This document shows, piece by piece, positions 44,545-52,989 of a stretch of 64,000 bases of DNA. The DNA comes from Amphibalanus amphitrite. Taxonomy: Eukaryota; Arthropoda; Thecostraca; Balanomorpha; Balanidae. The notes beneath the pieces were generated by a model that saw only the letters and a program-made list of their open reading frames with translations, was not told the DNA's origin and did not search any database. Both the position numbers and the translations under genes were made by a program. The first letter of the stretch is position 1, and each line of letters starts with the position of its first letter. The DNA lies in the NCBI RefSeq assembly GCF_019059575.1, contig NW_024883395.1:18501-82500 (forward strand). The letters are read 5' to 3'.

Positions 44545-45639
44545 ATGGCACCCACGCTGTCTCGCCCCCGCCCACCTCTTGTCCTCCCTCTCATGGGCCC
44601 TTTTCCATCTGAGCCTACCCCCGAACCCTTCCCTGACCCGATGATGGACCAAGTTCCAGAGGGCCAGTCCTTCATCCATTTGACTCCGGATGGCTCGTTC
44701 CGCCGCCTCTCCCCATTTAAATTGCAGAGGGAGATGGACCTACTAATCGGCCCGTGCGTAAACGCAAAAGTGATCCGGTCAGGCAACATATTGATCAGGG
44801 TTTTTAACAAGGACCAGGCTCGGCTCGCCCTGAGCATCACCACCTTCTGTGGCACGGCCGTTACGGCCGCCCCGGCTACCCGCCTAAACACTGTGGCGGG
44901 CACTTGCTACTCCCCAGCACTCCAGTACATCGAGGAGGCCGAGATTCAGGCGGAGCTCCGCTCACAAGGAGTAGTAGAGGTGACGCGCCTCCGATCTAAG
45001 GGGCCTAACCCAAACCCGCTGCTTAAGCTGAGGTTCCTTGGCCTCGAGTGTCCCCCTGCCGTGTACGCCGGCTACGAGGTCCTGACTGTGAGCCCGTGGG
45101 AGGTGAACCCGCGACTCTGCCGGCGCTGCGGACGTTACGGGCACCTCCAATCGACCTGCCGTTCCAAAAAGGCAAACTGTCTCCGCTGTGCCACACTGGG
45201 ACACAGTTCGGATGAGTGCCAGAGTGAGGAGGTCCAGTGCGCCCACTGTGGCGGCCCTCATCCCGCCTGGGATAAGAAGTGCCCGGCGTGGCACTTCCAC
45301 AAGGAGAAACTGAACCGGAAGTCGCCCTCCGCCCCTCCACCCCGCCCGGCCGGGCACTCTATCCCGAGCGAGCGTCGATACGCCGACGCCGTCCGGGGGA
45401 CTAACCCCCGCTGCTCGGGACCTCAGGCTGGACCAGGGCAGCGCTCCGACCCGAATCTGACCCCGCCGCTCAGTACGGCAGTGGAGCTCCCTCGTCCGTC
45501 GCACACAGAGTCAACGACGGAAACTGTCACGGCACCAGTCCCCCAGACTGTCCCCACCCTCGACGAGACGGACACGGTCACAGAGACTCCGAAGGGAGCA
45601 GCTCAGCCTCTGGCCGAGGTGCCAACTGAGACCCAGCCA
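44545..45639 (+). CDS. LINE ORF1 (Gag-like), N-terminal part
   Basis: The first ATG is at 44545; the frame is open upstream only from a GTG. 365 codons up to the PLE insertion. A proline-rich start leads to an RRM-like segment, then three zinc knuckles at about residues 205-262 (CRRCGRYGHLQSTC, CLRCATLGHSSDEC, CAHCGGPHPAWDKKC), then a Ser/Pro/Thr-rich region. Three knuckles in ORF1 are typical of I-, R1- and jockey-related LINEs. It binds element RNA in the cytoplasmic RNP. The frame continues in phase at 52548 (ETQP|DHVHM) after the insertion; unspliced transcripts would end inside the inserted sequence. Confidence 0.88.
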
Positions 45640-45696
45640 TTTAAAATTATTTGAATGGCCAAATATTTTTGTATTGATATTTCGACCAACAGGTCT

Positions 45697-45703
45697 TCTT
45701 CAG
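45697..45703 (-). ncRNA. Hammerhead core in PLE-B left arm
   Basis: Minus-strand copy of the motif at 52368-52420; only the core CTGAAGA is delimited here, with the stem II hairpin GACC-TGTT-GGTC and GAAATATC following at 45696-45676. Confidence 0.5.
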
Positions 45704-45928
45704 AATAAGACAATGTACACAATTGTACGAGAACGAGAATACAATAATTGATGCAGCACACTTATTCCCGCGGTTTTCAAATTCAAAAATTAGCGCGGTT
45801 TATCTCGCGCTCATAAAACAGTGGTACAACCTTTTTAACAACTTCAAAATATCATATGAGAAAGCGCTTGTTTGAGGCTCATGATGATAAGTATAATGAT
45901 GAAAGAAAACCGAAGCCTCATAATAATG

Positions 45929-46010
45929 AATGTATTCTAAATTATGACCGAGAAGAAAGAGATAACAGTTTCAGGCATAGCCCATCATCAGATCTCCTAA
46001 AAGATACATT
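45929..46010 (-). ncRNA. Hammerhead ribozyme, PLE-A left arm
   Basis: Exact inverse of the motif at 49202-49283. The core TCATCAG (45985-45991) reads CTGATGA on the minus strand; all stems are retained. Confidence 0.72.
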
Positions 46011-46570
46011 TTGAAAATTGTGATCTCGCCTTTTAACACATCCTGACACATTTAGCGACCATCCTCTTCTTTGAGAGTGTGATACAAAGTTAGATGATTG
46101 TGAGTGTATGCAAGTAGCTTGTACCAATAATAACGATGTAAAAGAATAGAAATTATTAATAAGCATATTTGTGAGAGGAGTATGTGTGTGAGCTTGTAAA
46201 GAACGTTCTTAATGTGTGTGTGTGTGGGGGGGGGGGTTGTGTTTGTGTGACTGACTATCGTGTGTATGATTGAGAAGTGTGATTGTAAGTGGAACTGAGT
46301 TATTAAATTTGAAGCATGAGCATATATATTACACATGGTACCTATTGCTTTGGACCTGAGTAGTAAGTAACTTAATGAATGAATGAATGAATGAATGAAT
46401 GAATGAATGTACAGCTAAAGGAATGAGATAATGAATGGTGAGAATGTGTGAGAATGAATAAAGATGCATATTGAATACTTACAAGCGTGAACAGGCGGAG
46501 TGAGACGTCTTTGTACTCGTCTTTGGACGTCTTTGTACTTCGTGCTCGTATACTTACACCTCTGCTACTA

Positions 46571-47431
46571 TCATGGTCCGTAGGGTGGTGGAGCTATCAG
46601 CTTCCAAGATGATGTTTGAGTGTTGAGTGTTGGGCGTAGGTCACGGATGTACTTTGATTCAGCGATCTTAAGTTCTGCTACATCTTTGCATCTACGCATG
46701 ATCTGTAGCTGCATAGATGACGCTGATATGATGACGTCTGGATGTTGGGTACGTACGTGGTCACCGAAAGGAGTGTCTGCTGTCTTGTTTTTCGCATCCC
46801 GTAAGTGCTCATTGAATCTAAGTCGGATGGGTCTCTTTGTTTCTCCTATATAAGTAGCGTTTTGACATGTGGCACAGGTAATTTTGTATACGACGTTTTT
46901 GGATGTGCATTTTCCTCGAATGCCTGCTTCACAGGCATTACACGTTTTGTTTCCTGACGGGCATTGAGGGGGATGAAGTGCCGATCGCGTAAGAATACTG
47001 GAGATCGTTTGTCCTTTTTGCCATGCAATTTTGATAGGGAGTCCGGAAGATTTCACCTTTGCGTTGATCTTACGTGAGAGGTCATCGTCTATGAAAGGAA
47101 GTGAGATGAAGGTAGTGTTTTGGTTTCTGTCTTTCCGAGTTCTCCTCTCCTGATCTGATGTGTGGCTGACTTTGAAAATGGCGCGCTTGATGACGCGTTT
47201 CGGATAGCCGTTGATTAGAAAGATGTTCTCCACTTTTTTGGTTCCCCTCTCTATCGCTTTTTGGTTCGAGCCATTTTTTCTAGCCCGCGTTAGTTCCGAG
47301 TTAAGGACAGCTAACTTAACTTGCATTGGTTGAGCTGATGTGAAATGGATGATGACTGGTGACGCCATCGGCTTAAAGTAGAGTTCCGTTTCATACTGTC
47401 CTGTCGGATGGACTGTGATCAGGGTATCGAG
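46571..47431 (-). CDS. PLE-A inverted partial copy: RT thumb end and GIY-YIG endonuclease
   Basis: Minus-strand coding text starting at DTLITVHPTGQYETEL, through the cysteine motif CPSGNKTCNACEAG and VVYKITC...YIGETKRPIRLRFNEHL, to a stop at 46571. The open frame extends beyond 47431 into loop sequence read backwards, which is not real PLE protein. The residues match the forward copy at 47779-48640. It lacks the polymerase core, so no reverse transcriptase could come from this arm. Confidence 0.82.
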   Translation of the reverse strand, partial: LDTLITVHPTGQYETELYFKPMASPVIIHFTSAQPMQVKLAVLNSELTRARKNGSNQKAIERGTKKVENIFLINGYPKRVIKRAIFKVSHTSDQERRTRKDRNQNTTFISLPFIDDDLSRKINAKVKSSGLPIKIAWQKGQTISSILTRSALHPPQCPSGNKTCNACEAGIRGKCTSKNVVYKITCATCQNATYIGETKRPIRLRFNEHLRDAKNKTADTPFGDHVRTQHPDVIISASSMQLQIMRRCKDVAELKIAESKYIRDLRPTLNTQTSSWKLIAPPPYGP

Positions 47432-48640
47432 TCCCTGATCATGAAGAAGGACTTCAAAGCCCTTCTTAGTCACTGCCTTCATCACAACTATGTCAGATTT
47501 GGCGATGACTTTTACAAACAGACTAAAGGGATAGCCATGGGAAGCAGAGTAGCACCCCCCTTGGCTATCACCTTCATGCACACGGTGGAATCCCTCCTAC
47601 TAGCGTCACCAATGGAACAGCCATCTATCTACCTTCGCTACATCGATGACATCTTTTGCGTATGGACCCACGGCGTAGAGGCTCTAGAAAGGTATCACAA
47701 ATTTGTCAACTCATTCCACCCCTCACTCAAGTTCACTCTAGAAAGAACCGACCCAACCCAAATCTCAAGTGTCCCATTCCTCGATACCCTGATCACAGTC
47801 CATCCGACAGGACAGTATGAAACGGAACTCTACTTTAAGCCGATGGCGTCACCAGTCATCATCCATTTCACATCAGCTCAACCAATGCAAGTTAAGTTAG
47901 CTGTCCTTAACTCGGAACTAACGCGGGCTAGAAAAAATGGCTCGAACCAAAAAGCGATAGAGAGGGGAACCAAAAAAGTGGAGAACATCTTTCTAATCAA
48001 CGGCTATCCGAAACGCGTCATCAAGCGCGCCATTTTCAAAGTCAGCCACACATCAGATCAGGAGAGGAGAACTCGGAAAGACAGAAACCAAAACACTACC
48101 TTCATCTCACTTCCTTTCATAGACGATGACCTCTCACGTAAGATCAACGCAAAGGTGAAATCTTCCGGACTCCCTATCAAAATTGCATGGCAAAAAGGAC
48201 AAACGATCTCCAGTATTCTTACGCGATCGGCACTTCATCCCCCTCAATGCCCGTCAGGAAACAAAACGTGTAATGCCTGTGAAGCAGGCATTCGAGGAAA
48301 ATGCACATCCAAAAACGTCGTATACAAAATTACCTGTGCCACATGTCAAAACGCTACTTATATAGGAGAAACAAAGAGACCCATCCGACTTAGATTCAAT
48401 GAGCACTTACGGGATGCGAAAAACAAGACAGCAGACACTCCTTTCGGTGACCACGTACGTACCCAACATCCAGACGTCATCATATCAGCGTCATCTATGC
48501 AGCTACAGATCATGCGTAGATGCAAAGATGTAGCAGAACTTAAGATCGCTGAATCAAAGTACATCCGTGACCTACGCCCAACACTCAACACTCAAACATC
48601 ATCTTGGAAGCTGATAGCTCCACCACCCTACGGACCATGA
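47432..48640 (+). CDS. PLE-A reverse transcriptase (C-terminal part) with GIY-YIG endonuclease
   Basis: Encodes the RT palm (GIAMGSRVAPPLAITFM, then catalytic YIDDIF near residue 80), thumb, a Cys-rich linker (CPSGNKTCNACEAGIRGKC) and the GIY-YIG nuclease (VVYKITC, then YIGETKRPIRLRFNEHLRD and GDHVRTQHP). The frame is open from an ATG at 47408, but 47408-47431 is inverted-arm sequence, so that start is an accident of the palindrome. PLEs normally encode about twice this length; fingers and N-terminus are missing. PLE reverse transcriptases are related to telomerase, and the GIY-YIG domain nicks the target. Confidence 0.88.
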   Translation, partial: SLIMKKDFKALLSHCLHHNYVRFGDDFYKQTKGIAMGSRVAPPLAITFMHTVESLLLASPMEQPSIYLRYIDDIFCVWTHGVEALERYHKFVNSFHPSLKFTLERTDPTQISSVPFLDTLITVHPTGQYETELYFKPMASPVIIHFTSAQPMQVKLAVLNSELTRARKNGSNQKAIERGTKKVENIFLINGYPKRVIKRAIFKVSHTSDQERRTRKDRNQNTTFISLPFIDDDLSRKINAKVKSSGLPIKIAWQKGQTISSILTRSALHPPQCPSGNKTCNACEAGIRGKCTSKNVVYKITCATCQNATYIGETKRPIRLRFNEHLRDAKNKTADTPFGDHVRTQHPDVIISASSMQLQIMRRCKDVAELKIAESKYIRDLRPTLNTQTSSWKLIAPPPYGP

Positions 48641-49201
48641 TAGTAGCAGAGGTGTAAGTATACGAGCACGAAGTACAAAGACGTCCAAAGACGAGTACAA
48701 AGACGTCTCACTCCGCCTGTTCACGCTTGTAAGTATTCAATATGCATCTTTATTCATTCTCACACATTCTCACCATTCATTATCTCATTCCTTTAGCTGT
48801 ACATTCATTCATTCATTCATTCATTCATTCATTCATTAAGTTACTTACTACTCAGGTCCAAAGCAATAGGTACCATGTGTAATATATATGCTCATGCTTC
48901 AAATTTAATAACTCAGTTCCACTTACAATCACACTTCTCAATCATACACACGATAGTCAGTCACACAAACACAACCCCCCCCCCCCACACACACACACAT
49001 TAAGAACGTTCTTTACAAGCTCACACACATACTCCTCTCACAAATATGCTTATTAATAATTTCTATTCTTTTACATCGTTATTATTGGTACAAGCTACTT
49101 GCATACACTCACAATCATCTAACTTTGTATCACACTCTCAAAGAAGAGGATGGTCGCTAAATGTGTCAGGATGTGTTAAAAGGCGAGATCACAATTTTCA
49201 A

Positions 49202-49283
49202 AATGTATCTTTTAGGAGATCTGATGATGGGCTATGCCTGAAACTGTTATCTCTTTCTTCTCGGTCATAATTTAGAATACATT
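49202..49283 (+). ncRNA. Hammerhead ribozyme, PLE-A right arm
   Basis: All three stems and the core are present. Outer stem I: AATGTAT (49202-49208) with ATACATT (49277-49283), then an internal loop and AT/AT next to the core. CTGATGA at 49221-49227. Stem II: GGGC (49229-49232) with GCCT (49236-49239), loop TAT. GAA at 49240-49242. Stem III: ACTG (49243-49246) with CGGT (49262-49265). C at 49266 is the cleavage position. It lies sense to the PLE, about 580 nt after the stop. Hammerheads are known in PLEs, where they process the transcript. Confidence 0.78.
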
Positions 49284-49673
49284 CATTATTATGAGGCTTC
49301 GGTTTTCTTTCATCATTATACTTAACTTCAAAATATCACAGAATATGCATGAAAACACATCGCTTGACACATCGAGTTCAAAGGTCAACACTCCAAAGTC
49401 AAAGGTCAAAGTACTAGGTTCAAATGCCAGACAAGAAGGTCGAGTTCAAGGTTAGAGTTCAACGTATTCATGACCATCAAGGTCAAACCATAGCCAGATA
49501 ATGTAAATTATACAATATACACATATATACAGATCTTCATTCACACTGATTGTTCACAAGTCCAGTAAAGCGCATTACAAATTTAGCAATACAAAATTGG
49601 CCATAGGGAGCATTTGACATTTCCACGATCACACTTCATACATTTCCAAATCTCTACTCACCCACATTTATAT

Positions 49674-50063
49674 CTACATGATAGGCCATGAGGACACATT
49701 TGAGTTGAGCCTTGGGTCAAGCTGCCTGATGAGTAGTGATTCCGCTATTTTGCGGTCAGGATGGTCTCTTGCCCGGTACAAAACTTCAACATCTATGTGT
49801 GTGAGGTTGCCTGTAGTCTGTGGGTGACAGGTACGAAAATGGTCTCCTAGGGGTGTATCCTGTTTTTGGCTCGTCATATCACGTAAATGTTCATTGAACC
49901 GCAGCCTCAAGGGCCTTTTCGTTTCCCCAATGTACTCCATTTGACCTACATCCGAAGCACAAAGTTTGCATTTTAGCCTATAAACTACGTTTTTTTGTGT
50001 GCATAGTCCGCGAAAATCTGTCTTACATAGATTACATCTGTTGCCGCCCGGGCATTGCGGATC
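49674..50063 (-). CDS. PLE-B inverted partial copy: zinc motif and GIY-YIG endonuclease
   Basis: Starts within PQCPGGNRCNLCKTDFRGLC and continues through VVYRLKC...YIGETKRPLRLRFNEHLRD to a stop at 49674, the same residues as the end of the forward copy at 51512-51896. The polymerase is absent. The few residues upstream of PQCP come from the other side of the palindrome junction. Confidence 0.82.
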   Translation of the reverse strand, partial: DPQCPGGNRCNLCKTDFRGLCTQKNVVYRLKCKLCASDVGQMEYIGETKRPLRLRFNEHLRDMTSQKQDTPLGDHFRTCHPQTTGNLTHIDVEVLYRARDHPDRKIAESLLIRQLDPRLNSNVSSWPIM

Positions 50064-51896
50064 TACAAGGGACATAAGCTTAAGGATAGCAACATTTCAC
50101 AGGATGAAGCTCAGTTCGTTAAGGGGTTATCGAAGAATGAGGACGTCATAGTGAAACAAAGTGACAAATGTAAAGGTTTTGTTCTGATAGACAGGGACAC
50201 CTACAAAAGTAAGGCAGAAGTGATACTTAATGATGTGCAAAACTATGAAAAACTTGAGAAAAATCCAGTAGCTCAGGTTGAGGCCAAAACAAAACAGGTT
50301 TTCAAAACGTTAGCTAAGGGCAAGCTGCCTGATAAAGTAGTTGAGGAGCTCACACCCATGCACAGTAGGACGCCGGTGTTTTATGGCTTACCTAAAGACC
50401 ACAAGCTCACTGTCCCACTTCGACCAGTTGTTTCTGCCTCAGGGGGTCCCACAGAGAAAACTTCCTGTCTGCTGGAGAAAATACTAAAGCAGCTTCTAGC
50501 GTTTGTTCCCACTCACCTCAAGGACACCAGGGACTTCCTGTCTCGTGCGGCAGACCACTGCCGAACCCACCCACTCACTGAGGGCGCCATTTTCTTTAGT
50601 GTAGACGTAGTGAATCTCTACGGTAGCATTCCGATAGGAGAAGCCATAGAAGCGGTTAGAGAAAAACTGTTAGCTCATGGCAAGGATATTGACACTTTTG
50701 GTTTAACGTACGATGATATTTGTGCCCTCTTGGAGCAGTGCCTAAACAATAATGTGTTTTCGTTCGGGGATAGCTACTATAGGCAGAAACTAGGCATAGC
50801 CATGGGAAACCCGTGTGCGCCACCTTTAGCCATCATTTTTCTGGATAGGTTTGAACAGCAGGCTCTCGGAAACGCAGCTCTGAAACCTGAGTTTCTGGTA
50901 AGATATATTGACGACTATGCAGGCATTTGGATACATGGGGAGGAGGCGCTGTTAGGCTTTGTAGACTATCTGAACAGCATACATCCAAATCTAGCTTTCA
51001 CCTTGGACTTCACTAAAGATAACAAAGGGGTGCCCTTTTTGGACACTTTGGTCACTATCGAGACATCCCAGGCAGGTAGGGCCAAACTGGAGACGGAACT
51101 GTATATCAAACCAACGAACTCGGGCATAGTGTTACATGCTACCTCAGCACACCCCTCAGCTACTAAGCATAGCATGATTAGGAACATGTTCCATAGAGCC
51201 TACAACAATGCTTCCAGCACAAGTAAGGCAGAATCTGGAGTGAGCAAGATTAGGGCATTGCTACTGGGTAATGGTTATTCGGCACAGCTGTTGAAAAAAC
51301 TTCTAAGGCAGGTCAGACAAGCGAGGTCAAAGGGTAGGGCACCGAAACAGACGTTGGGGGAGGATGGCTTCCTTACCTTACCGTACATCGATGAGGATTT
51401 GCTATGCAAGGTGAAAAAAGTGGTCAAGAAATCGGGGCTGGACGTGAAAGTAGCATGGCGTAATGATAAAAAGTTAAAGAAACAGTTAGTGCGGTCGGCC
51501 TTTTCCAAACCTCAATGCCCGGGCGGCAACAGATGTAATCTATGTAAGACAGATTTTCGCGGACTATGCACACAAAAAAACGTAGTTTATAGGCTAAAAT
51601 GCAAACTTTGTGCTTCGGATGTAGGTCAAATGGAGTACATTGGGGAAACGAAAAGGCCCTTGAGGCTGCGGTTCAATGAACATTTACGTGATATGACGAG
51701 CCAAAAACAGGATACACCCCTAGGAGACCATTTTCGTACCTGTCACCCACAGACTACAGGCAACCTCACACACATAGATGTTGAAGTTTTGTACCGGGCA
51801 AGAGACCATCCTGACCGCAAAATAGCGGAATCACTACTCATCAGGCAGCTTGACCCAAGGCTCAACTCAAATGTGTCCTCATGGCCTATCATGTAG
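50064..51896 (+). CDS. PLE-B reverse transcriptase with GIY-YIG endonuclease
   Basis: About 610 codons, open from the palindrome junction without an initiating ATG, so 5'-truncated. N-terminal PLE text (SDKCKGFVLIDRDTYKSKAE) leads to RT motifs PKDHKLTVPLRPVVS and FFSVDVVNLYGSIP, then GIAMGNPCAPPLAIIFLDRFE and catalytic YIDDYAGIW near residue 285. Next come the thumb, the Cys-rich linker (CPGGNRCNLCKTDFRGLC near 495) and GIY-YIG (VVYRLKC; YIGETKRPLRLRFNEHL near 530). No internal stop or frameshift. It lacks only the extreme N-terminus, and is the most complete PLE protein in the window. Confidence 0.92.
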   Translation, partial: YKGHKLKDSNISQDEAQFVKGLSKNEDVIVKQSDKCKGFVLIDRDTYKSKAEVILNDVQNYEKLEKNPVAQVEAKTKQVFKTLAKGKLPDKVVEELTPMHSRTPVFYGLPKDHKLTVPLRPVVSASGGPTEKTSCLLEKILKQLLAFVPTHLKDTRDFLSRAADHCRTHPLTEGAIFFSVDVVNLYGSIPIGEAIEAVREKLLAHGKDIDTFGLTYDDICALLEQCLNNNVFSFGDSYYRQKLGIAMGNPCAPPLAIIFLDRFEQQALGNAALKPEFLVRYIDDYAGIWIHGEEALLGFVDYLNSIHPNLAFTLDFTKDNKGVPFLDTLVTIETSQAGRAKLETELYIKPTNSGIVLHATSAHPSATKHSMIRNMFHRAYNNASSTSKAESGVSKIRALLLGNGYSAQLLKKLLRQVRQARSKGRAPKQTLGEDGFLTLPYIDEDLLCKVKKVVKKSGLDVKVAWRNDKKLKKQLVRSAFSKPQCPGGNRCNLCKTDFRGLCTQKNVVYRLKCKLCASDVGQMEYIGETKRPLRLRFNEHLRDMTSQKQDTPLGDHFRTCHPQTTGNLTHIDVEVLYRARDHPDRKIAESLLIRQLDPRLNSNVSSWPIM

Positions 51897-52367
51897 ATAT
51901 AAATGTGGGTGAGTAGAGATTTGGAAATGTATGAAGTGTGATCGTGGTAATGTCAAATGCTCCCTATGGCCAATTTTGTATTGCTAAATTTGTAATGCGC
52001 TTTACTGGACTTGTGAACAATCAGTGTGAATGAAGATCTGTATATATGTGTATATTGTATAATTTACATTATCTGGCTATGGTTTGACCTTGATGGTCAT
52101 GAATACGTTGAACTCTAACCTTGAACTCGACCTTCTTGTCTGGCATTTGAACCTAGTACTTTGACCTTTGACTTTGGAGTGTTGACCTTTGAACTCGATG
52201 TGTCAAGCGATGTGTTTTCATGCATATTCTGTGATATTTTGAAGTTGTTAAAAAGGTTGTACCACTGTTTTATGAGCGCGAGATAAACCGCGCTAATTTT
52301 TGAATTTGAAAACCGCGGGAATAAGTCTGCTGCATCAATTATTGTATTCTCGTTCTCGTACAATTGT

Positions 52368-52420
52368 GTACATTGTCTTATTCTGAAGAAGACCTGTTGG
52401 TCGAAATATCAATACAAAAA
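52368..52420 (+). ncRNA. Hammerhead ribozyme candidate, PLE-B right arm
   Basis: Intact core CTGAAGA (52383-52389), stem II GACC/GGTC with loop TGTT (52391-52402), GAA (52403-52405), then ATAT followed by C (52410). The four-base ATAT is self-complementary, so stem III may form between two copies. Stem I is weak: ATT/AAT and TTGT/ACAA around a bulge. It lies sense to the PLE, about 490 nt after the stop, the same setting as in PLE-A. Confidence 0.55.
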
Positions 52421-52547
52421 TATTTGGCCATTCAAATAATTTTAAATGTCGAGGAGAGGTCATTTTTTCATATATTTTCTCTCTCTAATATTCATAATGT
52501 TCCTCGCAAGAGCGCTCCAAAGAATAAGTTCTGATGAGACCCAGCCA

Positions 52548-52970
52548 GACCACGTCCACATGACCCCTGCAGCAGAACAAACTGACGCGGTCGCTGTAGC
52601 CAAGGCATCTCTCGACGGCTCAGAGTCGGTGACCCCTGTCAAGGAGATGCCCATTGAAACCCCTCAGGCTCCGCTTCCCGCAGGCTCCGCGGTCCCAGAG
52701 ACCCCAGACGTTGCCAGCACGTCTGTTGACTCCGCAGAATCTCTAGATTCTCTTGACTCGCCCAACGATACTGTCGTTGAGGCACAGTTCACACAGGAAC
52801 TTTTCGAAAGCCTCGTCTCCGCCGACCACCCAAAACCCAGGCCCATGTCTTCTCGAGCACCCTCTCCCGCTCGTATTCGAGAAAGGTCTTCATCTCGCTC
52901 CAGCTCTCGCTCCCTTTCGACGGGAAGACGACTTACTCGTTCGCACGCTTATACCCAAGAACACCAGTAA
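52548..52970 (+). CDS. LINE ORF1, C-terminal part
   Basis: 140 codons and a stop, in phase with 44545-45639 across the PLE insertion. Acidic/proline-rich, then a Ser-Arg tail (RERSSSRSSSRSLSTGRR) before the stop at 52970. ORF2 starts 20 bases later. Confidence 0.82.
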   Translation, partial: DHVHMTPAAEQTDAVAVAKASLDGSESVTPVKEMPIETPQAPLPAGSAVPETPDVASTSVDSAESLDSLDSPNDTVVEAQFTQELFESLVSADHPKPRPMSSRAPSPARIRERSSSRSSSRSLSTGRRLTRSHAYTQEHQ

Positions 52971-52989
52971 ACAAACACACACACGGTAA

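Larger units (their letters stand above)
45855..49323 (+). mobile_element. Palindromic Penelope-like element PLE-A, nested in PLE-B
   Basis: Flanked by the 15-bp duplication AACTTCAAAATATCA (45840-45854 and 49324-49338). Arms 45855-47431 and 47779-49323 are near-perfect inverses, with a loop of about 350 bp holding the RT catalytic region. Microsatellites (GAAT)n at 46376-46408 and (ATTC)n at 48803-48838 mirror each other. 5'-truncated: the N-terminal half of RT is absent. Confidence 0.88.
45640..52534 (+). mobile_element. Palindromic Penelope-like element PLE-B
   Basis: Flanked by the 13-bp duplication TGAGACCCAGCCA (45627-45639 and 52535-52547). The left arm is 45640-45854 plus 49339-50063, the right arm 51512-52447, and the loop 50064-51511 codes for reverse transcriptase. 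The right copy reads RT, zinc motif, GIY-YIG; the left arm is an inverted copy of only the endonuclease and 3' flank. A second PLE interrupts the left arm. Confidence 0.88.

Noticed and set aside
47408-47431. ATG start of the PLE-A forward frame
   Set aside because: These bases belong to the inverted arm; the methionine arises from the palindrome junction.
45855-49323. Near-perfect palindrome as a pure assembly artefact
   Set aside because: Not excluded, but the 15-bp target duplication outside the arms and a loop of unique coding sequence argue for a real insertion.
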